From Chitinophagaceae bacterium (GTDB lineage Bacteria > Bacteroidota > Bacteroidia > Chitinophagales > Chitinophagaceae): 64,000 nt of DNA. The position numbers and the translations under genes were made by a program. The notes beneath the pieces are model-generated. The model did not search any database and was not told the origin of the DNA. It saw nothing but the letters and a program-made list of their open reading frames with translations. Location: contig JALNZE010000017.1 of NCBI GenBank assembly GCA_023229465.1, positions 1-64,000 of the forward strand, read 5' to 3'. Below, in pieces: positions 26,450 to 35,332 of the stretch; position 1 is the first letter of the stretch; each line of letters starts with the position of its first letter.

Positions 26450-27687
26450 TCGCAATATTTCATTATAGCGGCAAATACCTGCTCTCTTATCGGATTTAGA
26501 TTATAATATTCCTTGTTTTCTAATAATCCATTATTCTGGCGATTAATCATCAAAATAACAGAAATATCAAATTGGGGAATTACCGCGATGCTTGTTCCTG
26601 TAAATCCTGTATGACCAAAACTACCTTCACCGGCATTTTTCATGAACGGGTTCTGAGAATCCATCATCCAACCTAATCCATTATTAAATTTATCTTTTGT
26701 TAAAAATAAATTGATCGTATTTTTTGAAATGAATTGACGAGCCCCTGATTTTCCATCCTGTTTTAAAACATCAATTAATTTTTGTAAATCATCAATGGTA
26801 GAAAATAATCCGGCAGCGCCGGAAATTCCACCATTGGCATACCAGGTGATTCCGTCATTTACTTCTCCTTTTAGTGTATAATTCCGCCAACCAGTCCATT
26901 GGTCAGGATCAATACTACTAATTTTAAAACCAAGGGTCGAATCCGTCACCATTCTTCTTTCATAAGGGTTTCCATGTGATGTAGCCGCTATTTTATATCC
27001 ACTTCCCTTTTCAAGTGGTTTAAACATCGTATGAATCATGTTAAGTGGATTAAAAATATTTTGTTGCATATATTGTTCCAAGGTAAGGCCGGATAGATTT
27101 TCAATAATTTTACCCAATAGTACAAATGCCAGGTCACTGTAACGTCTCTCTTTACCAACAGGAAACATCAGGGGAAGCTCTTCGATAAACTTATAGGACT
27201 CTTGTTTGTTCTTACAAAAATAATACAACGGGTACCATTCATAAAGCCCTGATGTATGTGTAAGCAGGTGCCTGATTGTTATTTCTTTTTTATATGGCGC
27301 ATTAAATGCTTTGATATATTTAGACACAGGGTCATCTACCTTTAAAAGCCCGGCATCAACCAGTAGCATTATTGAGGTAGTAGTACCCACAACCTTGGTA
27401 AGTGATGCAATGTCGTAGAGGTGATTAACCGTTGTCTTTTCCGGATTAGTAATATGTAGTTCCGTGTAATCCTTTATTTGAGCATACCCAAACGCTTTTT
27501 TATACACCGTTTTTTGGCCCTGTTTGATTAAAATTACGGCACCGGGTATTTTCGATTGATCTACCTGGCTTTGTAAAATGGCATTAATACCGGAAATAAG
27601 CATTGCTTTTTTTTCTTTTTGTTGGGCAACAGAAAGAAAACTGGTAAAAAATAAGGCAATTAGTAAAATGGATACTTTTTTTGACAT
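26446..27687 (-). CDS. Serine hydrolase of the beta-lactamase/class C family
   Basis: A 413-residue exported protein (signal peptide about 1-21, ending SVAQ) of the beta-lactamase-related/penicillin-binding family. The active-site SxxK is SLTK (95-98) in YDIASLTKVVG, the YxN-like motif is YSD (183-185) and a C-terminal HTG sits in FGHTGFTG. These proteins act as esterases, DD-peptidases or amidases; a true beta-lactamase is unlikely. It reads away from the TetR gene. Its stop lies inside a decayed copy of the SDR gene's 3' end. Confidence 0.88.
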   Translation of the reverse strand: MSKKVSILLIALFFTSFLSVAQQKEKKAMLISGINAILQSQVDQSKIPGAVILIKQGQKTVYKKAFGYAQIKDYTELHITNPEKTTVNHLYDIASLTKVVGTTTSIMLLVDAGLLKVDDPVSKYIKAFNAPYKKEITIRHLLTHTSGLYEWYPLYYFCKNKQESYKFIEELPLMFPVGKERRYSDLAFVLLGKIIENLSGLTLEQYMQQNIFNPLNMIHTMFKPLEKGSGYKIAATSHGNPYERRMVTDSTLGFKISSIDPDQWTGWRNYTLKGEVNDGITWYANGGISGAAGLFSTIDDLQKLIDVLKQDGKSGARQFISKNTINLFLTKDKFNNGLGWMMDSQNPFMKNAGEGSFGHTGFTGTSIAVIPQFDISVILMINRQNNGLLENKEYYNLNPIREQVFAAIMKYCE

Positions 27688-27782
27688 TTTGGTTACATTT
27701 TAATACACTATTACTGGCTACGAAGGACATATTTTGTGACGCTGGTTAAAATAGCCGCTCACAAAACAAAATTATTGTTCTA

Positions 27783-27826
27783 TGTAACAAAAGTTACACT
27801 TCCCTGAAAATAAATATATACATTTG
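27783..27826 (+). promoter_or_regulatory. Crp/Fnr-type site and -7 element for the TetR-RND operon
   Basis: TGTAACAAAAGTTACA (27783-27798) is a perfect palindrome of the GTAAC-N4-GTTAC class found three times in the sulfur module. TACATTTG (27819-27826) is a perfect TAnnTTTG -7 element; its last base is 35.5 bp from the palindrome centre, against 36.5 in the sulfur promoters. Confidence 0.6.
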
Positions 27827-27828
27827 TG

Positions 27829-27842
27829 AGTGAATATTCACT
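27829..27842. promoter_or_regulatory. Probable TetR operator
   Basis: AGTGAATATTCACT is a perfect 14-bp palindrome overlapping the predicted start point of the promoter at 27783-27826. A half-site TATTCACT recurs at 28683-28690 between the TetR and TolC genes. TetR/AcrR repressors commonly bind palindromes of this type to shut off the pump operon next to them. Confidence 0.6.
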
Positions 27843-28060
27843 AACTAACTAAAACTGCCCCCATGAATGGTAAAAATAAAATAGCTCCCGGGTTCTTAAC
27901 AATGGGCGCTTGTATGACTTACGGATCGGTGCAACCAATAAAAATGTTAGCAAAATAGTTCCAAAAAAACAGTTTGGAGGTATTGGGTATTCTTGAATAA
28001 ATAATCACCTGATACAGTAATAAGTACGGCATAGATGTGTAAACCAACTAAAATATTATA

Positions 28061-28651
28061 ATGGAAATGAAAGTACGCCAATTTGAAATTATTGAAGCCG
28101 CCGGTAAAATCATTACGGAATACGGGCTGGCCGGGCTAACTACAAAAAAGCTTGCCGAAACGGTGGGTTTCGCAGAGAGCGCGCTATACCGTCATTTTAA
28201 AGGCAAAGCAGAAATTATCGATACAATGCTTCAATACCTTGCTGCCGATATGGACAAACGGCTTACTACCTGTGTTACAAAATTGGATGATCCTTTTGAA
28301 AAACTCAAGGCAATATTTAATGACCAGTTTGACTTTTTTGAAAAAAATCCTCATTTCCTGGTTGCTATCTTTTCAGAAGGGCTACTGGAGGAAAGTAAAC
28401 AGATCAATGCGGCTATTATGCAAATAATGGCAACCAAAAAAAAACATCTCTTGCCCATTATTAAGCAGGGCCAACTGGAAGGAATTATTGGAACATCAGT
28501 ACCCACAGAGGATATACTGCATATTATCATGGGCAGTTTCAGGCTGCACATGCTGCAATGGCGAATGACAGAATTTTCATTCGATGTGAAACTAAAGGGG
28601 AATAAACTCATGAAAAGCATTTTTACTTTAATAAAAGCTGATAAAAAATAA
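28061..28651 (+). CDS. TetR/AcrR-family transcriptional regulator
   Basis: A 196-residue regulator. Residues 8-55 form the TetR helix-turn-helix (IIEAAGKIITEYGLAGLT, then KLAETVGFAESALYRHF). The C-terminal ligand-binding domain is divergent, with several Met and Phe residues. It is the first gene of an operon with TolC, adaptor and RND permease, whose expression it most likely represses until an inducing compound binds. A perfect palindrome at 27829-27842 is a good operator candidate. Confidence 0.9.
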   Translation: MEMKVRQFEIIEAAGKIITEYGLAGLTTKKLAETVGFAESALYRHFKGKAEIIDTMLQYLAADMDKRLTTCVTKLDDPFEKLKAIFNDQFDFFEKNPHFLVAIFSEGLLEESKQINAAIMQIMATKKKHLLPIIKQGQLEGIIGTSVPTEDILHIIMGSFRLHMLQWRMTEFSFDVKLKGNKLMKSIFTLIKADKK

Positions 28652-28703
28652 AATCCTTTCATCCAACTTATATTTTAGCGACTATTCACTTAATAAATAA
28701 ATC

Positions 28704-30008
28704 ATGAAACAACTGTTATTCACATTACTATTACTATCACTCCTCTTAGCGCCAGGCTACAGCCAGGTAATGAGCCTAAAGCAATGTATTGATTCGGCTA
28801 TTCAAAATAATTATAACGCAAGAATAGCCGGGTATGAAGTACTGCAGGCACAGGAAAAAATAGCAGAAGCAAAAGGCAATCTGCTACCCAAAATAAATAC
28901 AGCCATTGACTACCGCTATTATACCAATCTTCCTTACCAGTTATTACCGGCAGCAGTATTTGGAGGTCCGGCAGGTACTTACAAAGAAGCACAATTTGGT
29001 GTTCCACATAATATCAATGCCAATGTTCAGCTAACTTATCCACTATATAACCCGGTAATACAGGCCAATATAAAAACCATACAAACGGGGGAAGAGATGG
29101 CTGGTCTGCAAAAAATTAAATCGCAGGAAGAAATTGCAATGGAAGTTTCAAATATTTATTACAATGCACAGGTATTGATTAACCAGCTTGGATTTATCGA
29201 CAGCAATATTGTAAATAGCAGGAAATTACTATCAGTTATGGATTTACTCTATCAGCAACAAATGGCAAAGGGAACTGATGTGGAGAAAATTAATTTACAG
29301 TTAGCTCAGTTACTTACACAAAAAGAAACAGTAGAGAGTCAATACAGCCAGGTAATGAATATTTTAAAGTTTCTGATAGGTAAATCTCAAGATGGTACCA
29401 TTAGCATTGAAGCAAACAGGCGCAGCAATGAATATCCGGTAATAGACGACAATCCGCTTACAGAAATAAAATTGGTAGAAAAGCAGGTTAGTTTTTTACA
29501 AACAGAGAAATATGCCATGCAAAAATCAAGGCTTCCGGCAATTAACCTGAATGGTTTATATGGCACAACCGGCTTTGGCGCCAACGGTTCCAATAGCTTT
29601 TTAAAATTGTATCCATTGGGTTATGCCGGCATACAGGTTATTATGCCAATATACACCGGCAATCTAACCAGGCAGAAAATAAAAGGGAAAGAATTAGAAA
29701 TAGAAAAAACAGGCATTAAACTACAAATGGTAAGAGAGAAATATAAGGTAGACAAATTGAATAATACCTACCAATTAAATATTATACACAAAAGCCTGAT
29801 AACTATTCAGCAACAGGTAAAATTGGCCCAAACAATTTATGCGAAAACCATACTGCAACAAAAAGAAGGGATAGCCACAATTACTGATGTATTGCTGGCC
29901 GATAATGCGGTAAGGGAAGCCCAGCAAAATTATATCGCTTCATTGATTGCTTTAAGCAGGGCAGAAATAGAATTTAAAAAACTCACCGGAAATCTTTTAA
30001 ATAAATAA
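28704..30008 (+). CDS. TolC-family outer-membrane efflux protein
   Basis: A 434-residue TolC/OEP protein: signal peptide about 1-20, two helical repeats, and the conserved C-terminal EGIATITDVLLADNAVREAQ segment. The intergenic 52 bases upstream hold half of the TetR palindrome. Stop and adaptor start are separated by two bases, so the genes are co-transcribed. Base composition is more AT-rich than in the other TolC genes of the window. Confidence 0.9.
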   Translation: MKQLLFTLLLLSLLLAPGYSQVMSLKQCIDSAIQNNYNARIAGYEVLQAQEKIAEAKGNLLPKINTAIDYRYYTNLPYQLLPAAVFGGPAGTYKEAQFGVPHNINANVQLTYPLYNPVIQANIKTIQTGEEMAGLQKIKSQEEIAMEVSNIYYNAQVLINQLGFIDSNIVNSRKLLSVMDLLYQQQMAKGTDVEKINLQLAQLLTQKETVESQYSQVMNILKFLIGKSQDGTISIEANRRSNEYPVIDDNPLTEIKLVEKQVSFLQTEKYAMQKSRLPAINLNGLYGTTGFGANGSNSFLKLYPLGYAGIQVIMPIYTGNLTRQKIKGKELEIEKTGIKLQMVREKYKVDKLNNTYQLNIIHKSLITIQQQVKLAQTIYAKTILQQKEGIATITDVLLADNAVREAQQNYIASLIALSRAEIEFKKLTGNLLNK

Positions 30009-30010
30009 TT

Positions 30011-31063
30011 ATGAAAAAACTATTGTACATCATCCCAATTATTGCCATTGCAGCGATTATAATTATAAAACTTAAAAGCAATAAGAATGAAGCTCAGAAA
30101 AAGGTTTACCACTTCAATAAAGAACAAACGATTACAGTACAGGCAGACACATTGAAATGGCAGTTAGCTAATACAGAGAATTTCTTTACAGGTACATTTG
30201 AGCCGAATAAGGAAACCAAATTAAGTGCAGAAACACAAGGTAAAATAAATACAATTTATGTGGATGCAGGTAGTTTTGTTCGAAGGGGACAACCCGTAAT
30301 AAAATTAGATGATGCTTTACTAAAACTTCAACTTCAATCCATAGATGTACAAATTGAAGGTTTAGAAACAGATGTAAAAAGGTATACTATTCTTAGCAAT
30401 GCCGATGCCATCCAGGGAGTACAATTGGAAAAAGCAGTATTGGGTTTAAAATCCGCCAAAGTTCAACGCAGCACCTTGCTTGAACAAATAAATAAATCGA
30501 CTATAACCTCCCCTTTTGACGGAATAGTAACCATGAAACTTACTGAAATAGGCGCGTTTGCCGCCCCAGGCACCCCACTGCTTCAAATAACTGATATTCA
30601 TCAGCTACGATTCACTGTAAATATGACTGAAAGTGATTTAAGTTTATTCAAAACCAATCAAACGTATTCTGTAAAGTCGGATGTATATCCTGACTTACAT
30701 TTTCCCGGAAAAATAATTCTGATAGGGAGTAAGAGTAATGTGGCGAATAGTTATCCTGTTCAATTTTTAGTTGCCAATACCGCTGATCTTACCATAAAGT
30801 CCGGAATGTTTGGTAAAGTGCTGGTTAGTACAATAAAAAATAAAGAAAGTTTGATAATTAATTCTTCTGCCATTGTTGGGTCTGGCGTTCAACCACAGGT
30901 TTATTTGATAAAAGATGGGAAGGCTGTACTTCAAAATATCGTTATTTTAAACCGAATCCAAAATAAAGTAATAGTAAAAAGTGGGTTGAAAGAAGGAGAT
31001 GTGATTATAACCAATGGCTTTATTAATCTTTTTGACGGAGCCAATGTATTCATTAAAAACTAA
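30011..31063 (+). CDS. RND efflux periplasmic adaptor
   Basis: A 350-residue HlyD/AcrA-type adaptor anchored by an N-terminal membrane segment (residues 3-20), not a lipobox. The lipoyl halves are GKINTIYVDAGSFVRRGQPV and ITSPFDGIVTMKLTEIGAFA, separated by a short helical hairpin, followed by the barrel domain. It connects the TolC protein and permease encoded on either side. Substrate unknown. Confidence 0.9.
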   Translation: MKKLLYIIPIIAIAAIIIIKLKSNKNEAQKKVYHFNKEQTITVQADTLKWQLANTENFFTGTFEPNKETKLSAETQGKINTIYVDAGSFVRRGQPVIKLDDALLKLQLQSIDVQIEGLETDVKRYTILSNADAIQGVQLEKAVLGLKSAKVQRSTLLEQINKSTITSPFDGIVTMKLTEIGAFAAPGTPLLQITDIHQLRFTVNMTESDLSLFKTNQTYSVKSDVYPDLHFPGKIILIGSKSNVANSYPVQFLVANTADLTIKSGMFGKVLVSTIKNKESLIINSSAIVGSGVQPQVYLIKDGKAVLQNIVILNRIQNKVIVKSGLKEGDVIITNGFINLFDGANVFIKN

Positions 31064-31075
31064 TCACTAAAAGTC

Positions 31076-34000
31076 ATGAATATTACAGAAATATCAATCA
31101 AACGTCCCTCACTGATCATCGTTCTTTTCAGTGTGCTTACTTTATTAGGATTTATTGGCTATAAAAATCTTAGTTATGAATTAATGCCCGATTTTAATCA
31201 ACCGGTTGTAGTTATTAAAACGGTGTATCCCGGAGCCGAACCGGGTGAAGTAGAAACATCGGTATCAAGAAAAATTGAAGATGCATTATCCAATATGGAG
31301 GGGGTAGATTATTTAGTCACAAAATCATTGCCAAACGCATCCATCATCATCGCGAACCTCACATACGGAACAGACTTAGATAAATCAATGCAGGACGCGC
31401 AACGCTATATAGATAATATCCGGAAAGATCTGCCTGCGGATATTTTAAGTCCTGTAATGAGTAAGGTATCACCAAATGATTTACCGATAATGTCAATCAG
31501 CGCTACCAGTAATATGCCTGCAACAGAATTGTATCAAAAAATGAAAGATGAATACCTTCCTCAAATTCAGCAGTTGAGAGGTGTTGCCGAAATAACAATT
31601 CTGGGTGGAGAAGAAAGGGAAATTCAGGTAAAAGTAAACCAGGACAAGCTGTTACTCTTTAAAATTTCACTTTCACAAGTGGTAGATGCCATTAATCGTT
31701 CAGGATTGGATTTGCCTGCAGGTAAAGTGCAATCGGACAAAGAAAATAATTCTGTTAGATTAACGGGGAAGTTTACAAAAATAGAAGATATAAAGAATGT
31801 GCAGTTGGCAATGCCACTTCCAGGCAGTCCTGTGTATGTAAAAGATATAGCTACTGTAACTGATGGAATTAAAGAAATAACATCAATCAGTCGTTATAAT
31901 GGCAAAAAAGGCATTGGACTACTGTTGAAAAAACAAGGGGATGCGAATGCGGTAGATGTTTCAAAATTGGTTCATAATAAGTTCAAAGCCATTGAAGAAC
32001 AAAATTCAGGTACGCAAGTAAAGTTTATCATTGCAGACGACAGTACCGATAAGACAATTGCCGCTGTTAATTCAGTAGTTTTCGATTTAATTTTAGCGGT
32101 AATTTTAGTTTCATTGGTAATGCTTTTATTCTTGCGGAGTTTTAGAAATTCATTAATTGTAATCGTTGCCATTCCAACATCTTTAGTTACCGCTTTTGCG
32201 GTGATGTGGCTGTTGGGTTATACCCTTAATCTAATGACTTTGCTTGCAATGTCATTAATTATCGGGATACTGGTTGATGATGCTGTTGTGGTATTGGAAA
32301 ATATTCAAAAGCATTTGGATAATGGAAAAGAAAAACGGGTTGCTTCGCTTGATGGCCGTATGGAAATAGGGTTTGCGGCTTTATCCATCACATTGGTAGA
32401 TGTGGTTGTATTTTTGCCAATCCTGTTTTTACAGGTTTTTGTAGCGGATATGCTCAAACAATTTTCTGTTGTAGTAGTTACATCTACACTTACCAGTTTG
32501 TTGGTTGGCTTTACACTTACGCCATGGCTGGCATCACGAATTGGGATGAAGGAGGATTTGAAGCCAACCAATTTTTTTAATCGTTTCCTGCTTGGGTTTG
32601 AACATCAATTAGAAAAGTTTATAAATTGGTATGGCCGGCAATTAGAATGGGTTCTAAGCCACAAACTCATTTTTACAGGAATAGTAGTATTGCTTTTTGC
32701 AATGACACTGGGTATAATGAAGCAGGGAATCATTGGGAAAGAACTTATTTCAACAGGTGACCAGGGCAAATTTCGTTTGAATTTAGAGTTTGATAAAACA
32801 ACAGCCATCCAACAAAATAGTTTAATAGCTCAACAGGTAGAAACCTATATTCTTAAGAAAAAAGAAGTTGCAACAGTATTTAGCAATGTAGGCGGACCCA
32901 GTACAGGTATAGGAAGTTTAGGTGTAGGCTCAGCCAATAAAACCGAATTGACGATTCAATTAAAATCTAAAAAAGAACTCAACAATGTAGCTACTGAAGA
33001 GTTTATGAAAGCACTTCGGGAAGATTTACAATTAAAGTACCCTTCCATAAATTATTCGATGGCAGCCCTGGGGCTAATTCCACGTTCCGCACCCATTGAA
33101 ATTACTTTAAGCGGCAGTAGTGTAGATTTGGTAATGAGATCGGGCAACGCATTAAAATCTATTGTAGAAAAAATACCCGGCGCTGATAATGTCCGCTTAT
33201 CAGTGGAAGCCGGAAGCCCTGAATACATCATAATTCCCGATAAAGATAAGATGCAACGATTAGGCTTAACAACCGCTTATGTAGGAACAAATATCAGAAC
33301 GGCATTTACAGGTAATGATGATGCAACACTAACAAATAATGGAATAGAATATCCCGTAAGAATTTGGTTAGATGACTTTGAACGAAAGAATTATGATGAT
33401 GTCAAACATTTATCTATTATAAACCCTATGGGTTTGCCAATAGAAGTTTCGCAATTTGCAAACGTTGAAAGAGATAATTCCCCTTCACTTTTAGAACGGA
33501 AGGACCGCCAACCCGCTATTACACTTACAGCCGATGCTTTAGGCAGACCTTCTGGCACGGTAGCGGATGAAGTAGTGGCTTACCTGAAAAAGAACCCATT
33601 GGCAGATGGAATTGAAATGACATGGGGAAGCGATATTAAAAGACAGAACGATAGTTTTGGAGCTTTGGGGTCTGTATTACTCATTTCATTTTTATTGATA
33701 TATTTAATCATGGTGGCACTGTACGACAGTTTTGTATATCCTTTTGTTGCATTATTTTCCATTTTTACAGCTACTATTGGCGCTTTTCTTGCATTGAATT
33801 TGGCATTAAGCAATTTAAGTTTATTTGCCTTGCTTGGTTTGATAATGCTGATGGGACTGGTAGTTAAAAATGCTATTTTAATTGTTGATTTTACCAATCA
33901 ATTAAAAGCACAGGGAATGTACTATAAAGATGCATTAATTAAAGCCGGCAAAGAACGAATGCGGCCAATACTAATGACTACATTGGCAATGGTATTTGGT

Positions 34001-34186
34001 ATGCTACCTATTGCACTGGCAAAAGGAACAGCCAGTGAATGGAAAAACGGGCTTGCCTGGGTTATCATTGGCGGACTTATGTCATCATTAATATTGACCG
34101 TTTATTTGGTGCCGATGGTATATTACCTGGTGGATAGACTGAAAGAGAAATTTGGAACTACAGGGAGCCAACCAGTAAAATCGTAA
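31076..34186 (+). CDS. RND efflux permease (HAE1/AcrB-like)
   Basis: A 1036-residue permease with the RND layout: N-terminal helix, two periplasmic loops and two blocks of transmembrane helices. Helix 4 carries IGILVDDAVVVLENI, whose paired Asp residues are the proton-relay pair of HAE1 pumps. The second block has LMGLVVKNAILIVDF and RPILMTTLAMVFGMLP. All motifs are intact. Last gene of the TetR-controlled operon; it ends 12 bases before the convergent SDR gene and next to the second copy of the 53-bp direct repeat. Confidence 0.93.
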   Translation: MNITEISIKRPSLIIVLFSVLTLLGFIGYKNLSYELMPDFNQPVVVIKTVYPGAEPGEVETSVSRKIEDALSNMEGVDYLVTKSLPNASIIIANLTYGTDLDKSMQDAQRYIDNIRKDLPADILSPVMSKVSPNDLPIMSISATSNMPATELYQKMKDEYLPQIQQLRGVAEITILGGEEREIQVKVNQDKLLLFKISLSQVVDAINRSGLDLPAGKVQSDKENNSVRLTGKFTKIEDIKNVQLAMPLPGSPVYVKDIATVTDGIKEITSISRYNGKKGIGLLLKKQGDANAVDVSKLVHNKFKAIEEQNSGTQVKFIIADDSTDKTIAAVNSVVFDLILAVILVSLVMLLFLRSFRNSLIVIVAIPTSLVTAFAVMWLLGYTLNLMTLLAMSLIIGILVDDAVVVLENIQKHLDNGKEKRVASLDGRMEIGFAALSITLVDVVVFLPILFLQVFVADMLKQFSVVVVTSTLTSLLVGFTLTPWLASRIGMKEDLKPTNFFNRFLLGFEHQLEKFINWYGRQLEWVLSHKLIFTGIVVLLFAMTLGIMKQGIIGKELISTGDQGKFRLNLEFDKTTAIQQNSLIAQQVETYILKKKEVATVFSNVGGPSTGIGSLGVGSANKTELTIQLKSKKELNNVATEEFMKALREDLQLKYPSINYSMAALGLIPRSAPIEITLSGSSVDLVMRSGNALKSIVEKIPGADNVRLSVEAGSPEYIIIPDKDKMQRLGLTTAYVGTNIRTAFTGNDDATLTNNGIEYPVRIWLDDFERKNYDDVKHLSIINPMGLPIEVSQFANVERDNSPSLLERKDRQPAITLTADALGRPSGTVADEVVAYLKKNPLADGIEMTWGSDIKRQNDSFGALGSVLLISFLLIYLIMVALYDSFVYPFVALFSIFTATIGAFLALNLALSNLSLFALLGLIMLMGLVVKNAILIVDFTNQLKAQGMYYKDALIKAGKERMRPILMTTLAMVFGMLPIALAKGTASEWKNGLAWVIIGGLMSSLILTVYLVPMVYYLVDRLKEKFGTTGSQPVKS

Positions 34187-34197
34187 ATTACCAAATA

Positions 34198-34965
34198 CTA
34201 ATTATTCAGTTTAACAAATCCTCCATCAATCGGATAATCGTTGCCGGTTATGAAGGCGGCCTCATTACTGCATAGGTAGAGAGCCAGGGCTGCTATCTCA
34301 TTGGTTGTGCCCATACGGCCAATGGGTTGTGAATTGGCTAATTTTTCAAACATTTCTTTCTCTTTACCGGGATAATTTTTTGCGATAAATCCATCTACAA
34401 AAGGGGTATGTACCCGGGCTGGAGAAATGGAGTTACAACGGATATGATCCGGAAGATAATCTTTGGCAACACTGAGCGTCATGGCATAGATGGCTCCCTT
34501 GCTCATACTGTAAGCAAACCTGTCCGGAATACCCACCAGGGCGGCAATGGATGCGATATTGAGGATGACACCACCCCCCTGTTTTTTCATTAATGGAATG
34601 GCTTCATGCAAACAGTTATAGGCGCCTTTTACATTAACATTGAATATCTTCTCAAAATCTTCAGTAGAGGTTGTATCCGCTTTGCCGATATGTGCAATAC
34701 CTGCACTGTTTACAAGGATATCCAGTTTTCCGATTTGTTGAAATATGCCAGCTACCAATTCCTGCCGGCTCACATCGCCACGATACCAGTAGGCTTTACC
34801 ACCGGCAGTTTCAATATCGGCAACAGTTTGACGGGCATTTTCTTCATTGAGGTCAATGATATGAACAACAGCCCCCTGTTTAGCAAATATTGCCGCAATG
34901 GCTTTACCGATACCACTTCCGGCACCTGTAATGGCTGCCTGTTTATTTTGTAATGAGAACATCAT
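34198..34965 (-). CDS. SDR-family NAD(P)-dependent dehydrogenase of a deoxysugar operon
   Basis: A 255-residue classical short-chain dehydrogenase. The cofactor motif is TGAGSGIG (13-20), an Asp after strand 2 (IIDLN, Asp39) favours NAD over NADP, and the catalytic Ser139, Tyr152 and Lys156 (YSMSK) are intact. The C-terminus IDGGFVKL is typical. It lies downstream of a mutarotase and a FucP-like permease, so L-fucose dehydrogenase or 2-keto-3-deoxy-L-fuconate dehydrogenase is most likely; the substrate cannot be fixed from sequence. Its last 53 bases are duplicated at 26397-26449. Confidence 0.85.
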   Translation of the reverse strand: MMFSLQNKQAAITGAGSGIGKAIAAIFAKQGAVVHIIDLNEENARQTVADIETAGGKAYWYRGDVSRQELVAGIFQQIGKLDILVNSAGIAHIGKADTTSTEDFEKIFNVNVKGAYNCLHEAIPLMKKQGGGVILNIASIAALVGIPDRFAYSMSKGAIYAMTLSVAKDYLPDHIRCNSISPARVHTPFVDGFIAKNYPGKEKEMFEKLANSQPIGRMGTTNEIAALALYLCSNEAAFITGNDYPIDGGFVKLNN

Positions 34966-34987
34966 TGCTCAGTTGTTTAATGCTAAC

Positions 34988-35332
34988 TTATAAAAAATCA
35001 TTTTTCATATCGAAAATCTTATTCATTAACAGCCACTTCTCCCCGGGTTTGGCAAAAGGAAGTGCTTGTTGAAAATGCCACATCAGTTTCTCCCATTCCT
35101 GCACTTTCGGATTTACCGCATCCGCTTCAGATTTGGCCTCAAAACTAAATCCCTCCTTCACTTCCATTACCATCAACAACCGGTTGCCTACCCGGTATAT
35201 CTCCACCTGCTCAATACCGGATGAGGTAATACTTTCAATAATTTCCGGCCAGACTTCTTTATGCCACTTTTCATACGAAGCAATCAATGCCTGATCATCC
35301 ACCAGGTCCAGTGCCAGGTAATACTTATGCAT
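34988..35332 (-). CDS. L-rhamnose/L-fucose mutarotase family protein
   Basis: A 114-residue dimeric-barrel mutarotase (RhaM-type). The catalytic histidine is probably His24 in EKWHKEVWPEI, matching the HNPIWPEL motif of the E. coli enzyme; EIYRVGNRLLMVMEV and the PKVQEWEKLM-like segment are also family features. It interconverts the anomers of an L-6-deoxysugar so the next enzyme receives the right form. The start overlaps the permease stop by eight bases, and the SDR gene follows 22 bases on, so the three are one operon. The neighbouring FucP argues for fucose, the two GH78 genes elsewhere for rhamnose. Confidence 0.85.
   Translation of the reverse strand: MHKYYLALDLVDDQALIASYEKWHKEVWPEIIESITSSGIEQVEIYRVGNRLLMVMEVKEGFSFEAKSEADAVNPKVQEWEKLMWHFQQALPFAKPGEKWLLMNKIFDMKNDFL

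Larger units (their letters stand above)
27688..28060. other. Divergent control region, serine hydrolase / TetR operon
   Basis: 373 bases holding a GTAAC-N4-GTTAC site, a TAnnTTTG -7 element and a TetR-type palindrome (separate entries). A 31-codon open frame (27863-27958, starting MNGKNKIAPGF) sits just after the palindrome; it matches nothing I know and may be a leader peptide or chance. Confidence 0.5.

Noticed and set aside
27863..27958. A 31-codon frame starting MNGKNKIAPGF
   Set aside because: It follows a good promoter and operator but shows no family features or signal peptide; could be chance, so it is only noted in the intergenic entry.
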